Shown piece by piece: positions 60,924-64,000 of a stretch of DNA of 64,000 bases (position 1 is its first letter; each line of letters begins with the position of its first letter). The notes below the pieces were generated by a model. That model saw only the letters and a program-made list of their open reading frames with translations, was not told the origin of the DNA and did not search any database. The position numbers were made by a program, and so were the translations under genes. Origin of the DNA: WHSW01 sp963851045 (GTDB taxonomy: Bacteria > Actinomycetota > Thermoleophilia > Solirubrobacterales > 70-9). The stretch spans positions 1,426,001 to 1,490,000 of the forward strand of contig CAWKNC010000002.1 of assembly GCA_963851045.1 (NCBI GenBank), read 5' to 3'.

Positions 60924-61756
60924 CCGCGGATCTCGCGACGGCGCGGCACCGGACATGAGCCCGGATCGCCGCCGTCGTAGCCCTGCGCGAAGAACTGCTG
61001 GCGCTGTGCCGAGTTGCCGTGTGCGCCCTGGGCGGTCACCGGCGTTCCCGGCGCGTCGCCGCTGAGCTCGACAAGGCCGAGGATCTCGCCGATGTCACCT
61101 TCCTCGAGCAGCCCGCGATCGAAGACGGTCTTGGCCCACACACCCGCGAGGCAGTCGGCCTGAAGCTCAATCTGCGCGGAGGTCAGCGGCTGGTCGAACA
61201 GGCCGAGGAGGTCCTGAATGTGATGACCGTTTTCGTGTGCGATGACGATTGCCGTGGCGGCATCCCCGAACGGCTGAGCCACCCGGTCGAAGAACGTGAC
61301 CGGGAGATAGATCCCGTCGTCGAGCGTGCAATAAAACGGCCCGGTGCGCGGACTCGCCTGCCCACACGGGCTCTGCGAGGTGCGATCGAAGATGAACTCC
61401 GTCGCCGCCGCATATGCGTAGCCGGCGTTGTTGAACTGCTCCTGCCAGTAGCTGGCCACGTCGCCGTCGACAGCGTGCATCCAGTCGGCAACCGAGAGGC
61501 CTGCCGAACCACGAATGGCGGGGATGCTCTGCGAGTCCTGGGCCTGGCGCAACTCCTCGAACTCGTCGAGGATCTCGGGACCGGTCGGCTCCTTCGTCGC
61601 GTCAGCATCGCCCTCGTCGAGATCAACCTCCCCCGCCTCGTTGAGCGCCAGCGGGGTCGAATCGGAGGATCCCTCGTCGTCGCCGCAACCGGTGACGGCA
61701 ATGAGCGCAGCGGCAATTAGCGCCGCGAGGGCAAGTAGTCGGAGGCGGCCCACCAC
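60920..61756 (-). CDS. Lipoprotein neutral zinc metallopeptidase (YpfJ-like)
   Basis: A 278-residue lipoprotein. A lipobox (LIAVTGC near 18-24) marks lipidation. The metallopeptidase motif is AHENGHHIQ near 174 (HExxH-type, with N-G instead), as in YpfJ-family proteins, followed by DCLAGVWAKTV near 207. It is encoded convergently to the PrsW gene and three bases downstream of tig, so possibly in the tig transcript. Confidence 0.82.
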   Translation of the reverse strand: MVGRLRLLALAALIAAALIAVTGCGDDEGSSDSTPLALNEAGEVDLDEGDADATKEPTGPEILDEFEELRQAQDSQSIPAIRGSAGLSVADWMHAVDGDVASYWQEQFNNAGYAYAAATEFIFDRTSQSPCGQASPRTGPFYCTLDDGIYLPVTFFDRVAQPFGDAATAIVIAHENGHHIQDLLGLFDQPLTSAQIELQADCLAGVWAKTVFDRGLLEEGDIGEILGLVELSGDAPGTPVTAQGAHGNSAQRQQFFAQGYDGGDPGSCPVPRRREIRG

Positions 61757-61758
61757 GT

Positions 61759-63171
61759 CTAGCTCCCCGGCGTCCAGAGCTCGCCCGACTTCTCGCCGGC
61801 CTCACCCTCGGTTTGGGGTTCCGCTTCGCCCTCCGCCTTGTCGGGCGTCCAGATCTGTTCACGCGCCTCCGCACGCTCCATCTCGATCGGCTTCGCGTTG
61901 TCGGCGATCACGTCGGTTGCCTTGCGTAGGCGGACGTCGTCGCGCAGCAGCTGGTCGCGTCCGGTCTCCTTCAGGCGTTCCAGCAGCTTCGCCGGATCGT
62001 TCGCGCCCTCACCGGGGCCGATCGCCTCAAGCAGATCCTCGTCGGACGGCTCAATTCCCTCAGCGGCCGCGACCGCGGCGAGAACCGCCTCGCGACGCAG
62101 AGCGCGCTCGGCGTCCTCCTCGGCGTCGTCGATCAGGTCGTGTCGATCCTTGCCCTGCATCTGCGCGTACGCCGCCGGATCGATCCCGCGCGAAGCGAGC
62201 TGACGCTCGATCCGCTCCCACATCTCGTGGGCGCGGGCGTGAACGATGTCGTGTGGAAGCTCAAGCTTCGCGTTGGCCGCAGCGGCGTCGACCGCCGCCT
62301 CGCGGAACTCCGCATCGGCCCGGCGCTCGAGCCCCTCGGAAAGACGCTCGCGCAGGTTCTCGCGGAGCTCCTCGAGCGTGTCGAACTCCGAAGCCTCCGA
62401 GGCGAAGTCGTCGTTGAGCTCGGGCATGCGCTTCTCGCGAATCTCCTTGACGGTGACCGCGAAAGTGGCCGTCTTGCCCGCCAGCTCCTCGGGGTCGTGA
62501 TCATCCGGAAAGGTGACCTCGACCTCACGCTCGTCGCTCGCGCTCGCGCCGGTCAGGGCGACGTCGAACTCAGCGAGTAGGCCCTCGGCACCCAATTCGA
62601 TGACAAAGTCGCGCGCCGCCGAGCCCTCGAACGGCTCGCCGTCGATCGTGCCCTCGAAGTCGATGACGATCGCGTCGCCCGCGACCCCTGGCCGCTCCAC
62701 GGTCGCGAGGCTTCCAAACGCCTCGCGCAGCCGCTCCACCTCGGCGTCGATCGCCTCCTCTGGCACCTCGACGCTGGCCTTCCCCACCTCCAACCCCTTG
62801 TAGTCGCCGAGCTCGGCGGCTGGCCGCACGCCCACCTCGATCGTGAGCGCGAGGTCCTCGCCCTGCGCCGGGAGCTCGCCGACGTCGAGCTTTGGCTCGC
62901 CGATCGCAGCCACCCCCGAAGCGATGAGGGCGCTCTCGTACCACTCGGGCAGCGAGTCGCGAAGGGCCTGCTCGACCACCGCCTCGCGGCCAATCCGCTG
63001 GAGCACCAGTTGCGGCGGGACCTTGCCCTTGCGAAAGCCGGGCATCTTCATCTCGTTCGCGAGGCTCTTCGCAGCGCGATCGACGCTGCGATCCACCTCG
63101 GCCGCCTCGATTGCGGCCTCGATCTTCACCCGCGAGTCGGGCAGCTCGGTGACTGTTACCTCTGTCTTCAA
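61759..63171 (-). CDS. tig: Trigger factor
   Basis: Ribosome-associated chaperone with peptidyl-prolyl isomerase activity. The 470-residue protein has the ribosome-binding signature GFRKGKVPPQLV near 46-57, the FKBP-type domain (GDAIVIDFEGTIDGEPFEG near 163) and a long helical C-terminal domain, extended by an acidic tail (GEAEPQTEGEAGEKSGE). The usual tig-clpP-clpX run is interrupted here by other genes. Confidence 0.93.
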   Translation of the reverse strand: MKTEVTVTELPDSRVKIEAAIEAAEVDRSVDRAAKSLANEMKMPGFRKGKVPPQLVLQRIGREAVVEQALRDSLPEWYESALIASGVAAIGEPKLDVGELPAQGEDLALTIEVGVRPAAELGDYKGLEVGKASVEVPEEAIDAEVERLREAFGSLATVERPGVAGDAIVIDFEGTIDGEPFEGSAARDFVIELGAEGLLAEFDVALTGASASDEREVEVTFPDDHDPEELAGKTATFAVTVKEIREKRMPELNDDFASEASEFDTLEELRENLRERLSEGLERRADAEFREAAVDAAAANAKLELPHDIVHARAHEMWERIERQLASRGIDPAAYAQMQGKDRHDLIDDAEEDAERALRREAVLAAVAAAEGIEPSDEDLLEAIGPGEGANDPAKLLERLKETGRDQLLRDDVRLRKATDVIADNAKPIEMERAEAREQIWTPDKAEGEAEPQTEGEAGEKSGELWTPGS

Positions 63172-63208
63172 GGGATCGCCACCTTAGCGGCCAGTACCGT
63201 TTTCGCCG

Positions 63209-64000
63209 ATGGAACCCGGACGGACAGCGATCGGCACCTGGGGAGGCGGGCGCTTCATGCATTTCGGCGAGGCGATCGATGACGACCGGCTCGAGCGATT
63301 GCTGCGCCCCGGCGACGGTATCGACACGGTGATCAGCGCCGACGTGTACGGCGCCGGGGAGGCCGATCGCATGCTCGGCCGGGCGCTCAGCGATGTCGAC
63401 CGAGATTCGATCTCGGTTGTTGGCGCCGTCGGCCACGACTTCGTCAACGGCGAACGCGACGGTCCCCGTGGCTTCCCGCGTTTTACGGATCCTCGCCTTC
63501 GCGCTCCCGGCGAATATGCCGATTACCTGCGCGCCGCAACCGAGGCGAGCCTCGACCGCGTCGGCGTCGATTCGTTTGACCTCTTGCTGCTTCACAACCC
63601 CGACCGAACCGGATTTTCTTCCGAGGAGGTCTGGAAGGGCATGGCGGCCCTCCGCGACGGCGGTCTGACGGCGGCAATCGGCGTCGCACCCGGTCCTGCG
63701 AACGGCTTCACCCTCGACCTGATCACCTGCTTCGAACGCTTTGGCGAGCTGCTCGACTGGGCCATGGTCATCCTCAACCCTCTTGAGCCGTGGCCCGGTG
63801 AGCTGTGTCTGGACGCGGCCGCGGCACACGACGTCAGGGCAATCACCCGTGTCGTCGACTACGGCGGATTGTTCTGGGGAGATGTGCTCCCGGGCCATCG
63901 ATTCGCCGAGGGCGATCACCGGCGATTTCGTCCCGACGGCTGGGTCGAAGCCGGCCACGAACGTCTCGAACGGATGCACCCGTTCGCGGCCGCCGCAGGA
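63209..64000 (+). CDS. Aldo/keto reductase family protein, cut by window end
   Basis: The frame from ATG 63209 stays open to the window end (264 codons). It has a shortened N-terminus, then LDRVGVDSFDLLLLHNPD near 115, GMAALRDGGLTAAIGVA near 143 and NPLEPWPG near 188, all as in aldo/keto reductases. The catalytic Tyr position is plausibly DVYGAGEADRM near 48. The 3' end lies outside. It is divergent from tig. Confidence 0.78.
   Translation, partial: MEPGRTAIGTWGGGRFMHFGEAIDDDRLERLLRPGDGIDTVISADVYGAGEADRMLGRALSDVDRDSISVVGAVGHDFVNGERDGPRGFPRFTDPRLRAPGEYADYLRAATEASLDRVGVDSFDLLLLHNPDRTGFSSEEVWKGMAALRDGGLTAAIGVAPGPANGFTLDLITCFERFGELLDWAMVILNPLEPWPGELCLDAAAAHDVRAITRVVDYGGLFWGDVLPGHRFAEGDHRRFRPDGWVEAGHERLERMHPFAAAAG

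Overview
The window is a high-GC, mostly minus-strand block of housekeeping genes from an actinobacterium. I place it in the class Thermoleophilia (Solirubrobacterales/Gaiellales type). The gene set is actinobacterial: HrcA without a visible CIRCE, GTG/TTG starts, near-leaderless promoters, and a zf-HC2 anti-sigma factor with its ECF sigma factor. Secreted proteins of the 'LTYANVMSTLAMFAALAGG' leader type and a DUF5995 protein are, to my knowledge, typical of that class. Species identity is inference.

Layout, left to right. 0.3-3.8 kb: era-ybeY-phoH-yqeY-murI, read leftward. 3.8-5.2 kb: a Ser/Gly-repeat protein on the plus strand and two membrane proteins. 5.2-8.2 kb: hrcA-dnaJ-prmA. 8.3-12.8 kb: a repeat-rich exported protein, a MaoC-type hydratase pair with a SnoaL-like protein, lepA, and an M23 peptidase behind a perfect CRP-type palindrome. 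13-20.8 kb: murJ (apparently fused to an FHA domain through a frameshift), rpsT, holA, comEC/comEA, acylphosphatase and a cupin. 20.9-30 kb: leuS, then an accessory stretch with a yceI/marR pair, hydrolases, a VOC protein, a Phd-type antitoxin and tRNA-Ala(GGC). 30-42.9 kb: a DUF5995 gene, a DivIVA-like coiled-coil gene, rsfS-nadD-proA-proB-obgE, an insertion holding an exported EEP nuclease/phosphatase, sigma/anti-sigma genes and an AbiEi/DUF559 gene, then rpmA-rplU-rng. 42.9-54.3 kb: rodA-pbp2-mreD-mreC (cell elongation), maf-ndk, folC and valS. 54.4-64 kb: a large surface protein, clpX, a second AbiEi/DUF559 gene, clpP, a PrsW-like protease, a metallopeptidase, tig and a truncated aldo/keto reductase.

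The strongest unusual signals are these. (1) One uninterrupted reading frame runs from an I-Ssp6803I-like PD-(D/E)XK nuclease straight through tRNA-Ala into a Phd-type antitoxin. (2) Several conserved proteins (RNase E/G, Maf, NadD, a DivIVA-like protein, perhaps ComEC) have no ATG/GTG/TTG at their conserved N-terminus and seem to begin at ATC, CTG, GTC or ATA, two of them exactly at a stop/start overlap. (3) murJ, DUF5995, valS and the surface protein each need a one-base frame change to be complete. In an essential gene such as valS this points to sequence error or recoding, so the start-codon signal must be judged with that in mind. (4) Two paralogous wHTH plus Vsr-like nuclease genes sit inside otherwise conserved operons (rpmA//obgE and clpP//clpX), and a hairpin at the 3' end of one is repeated at the left edge of the window.

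Functionally, most of the window serves translation and ribosome assembly (era, ybeY, lepA, rsfS, obgE, rpsT, rplU, rpmA, leuS, valS), proteostasis (dnaJ, hrcA, tig, clpP, clpX) and wall growth (murI, murJ, mreCD, pbp2, rodA, M23, amidase).
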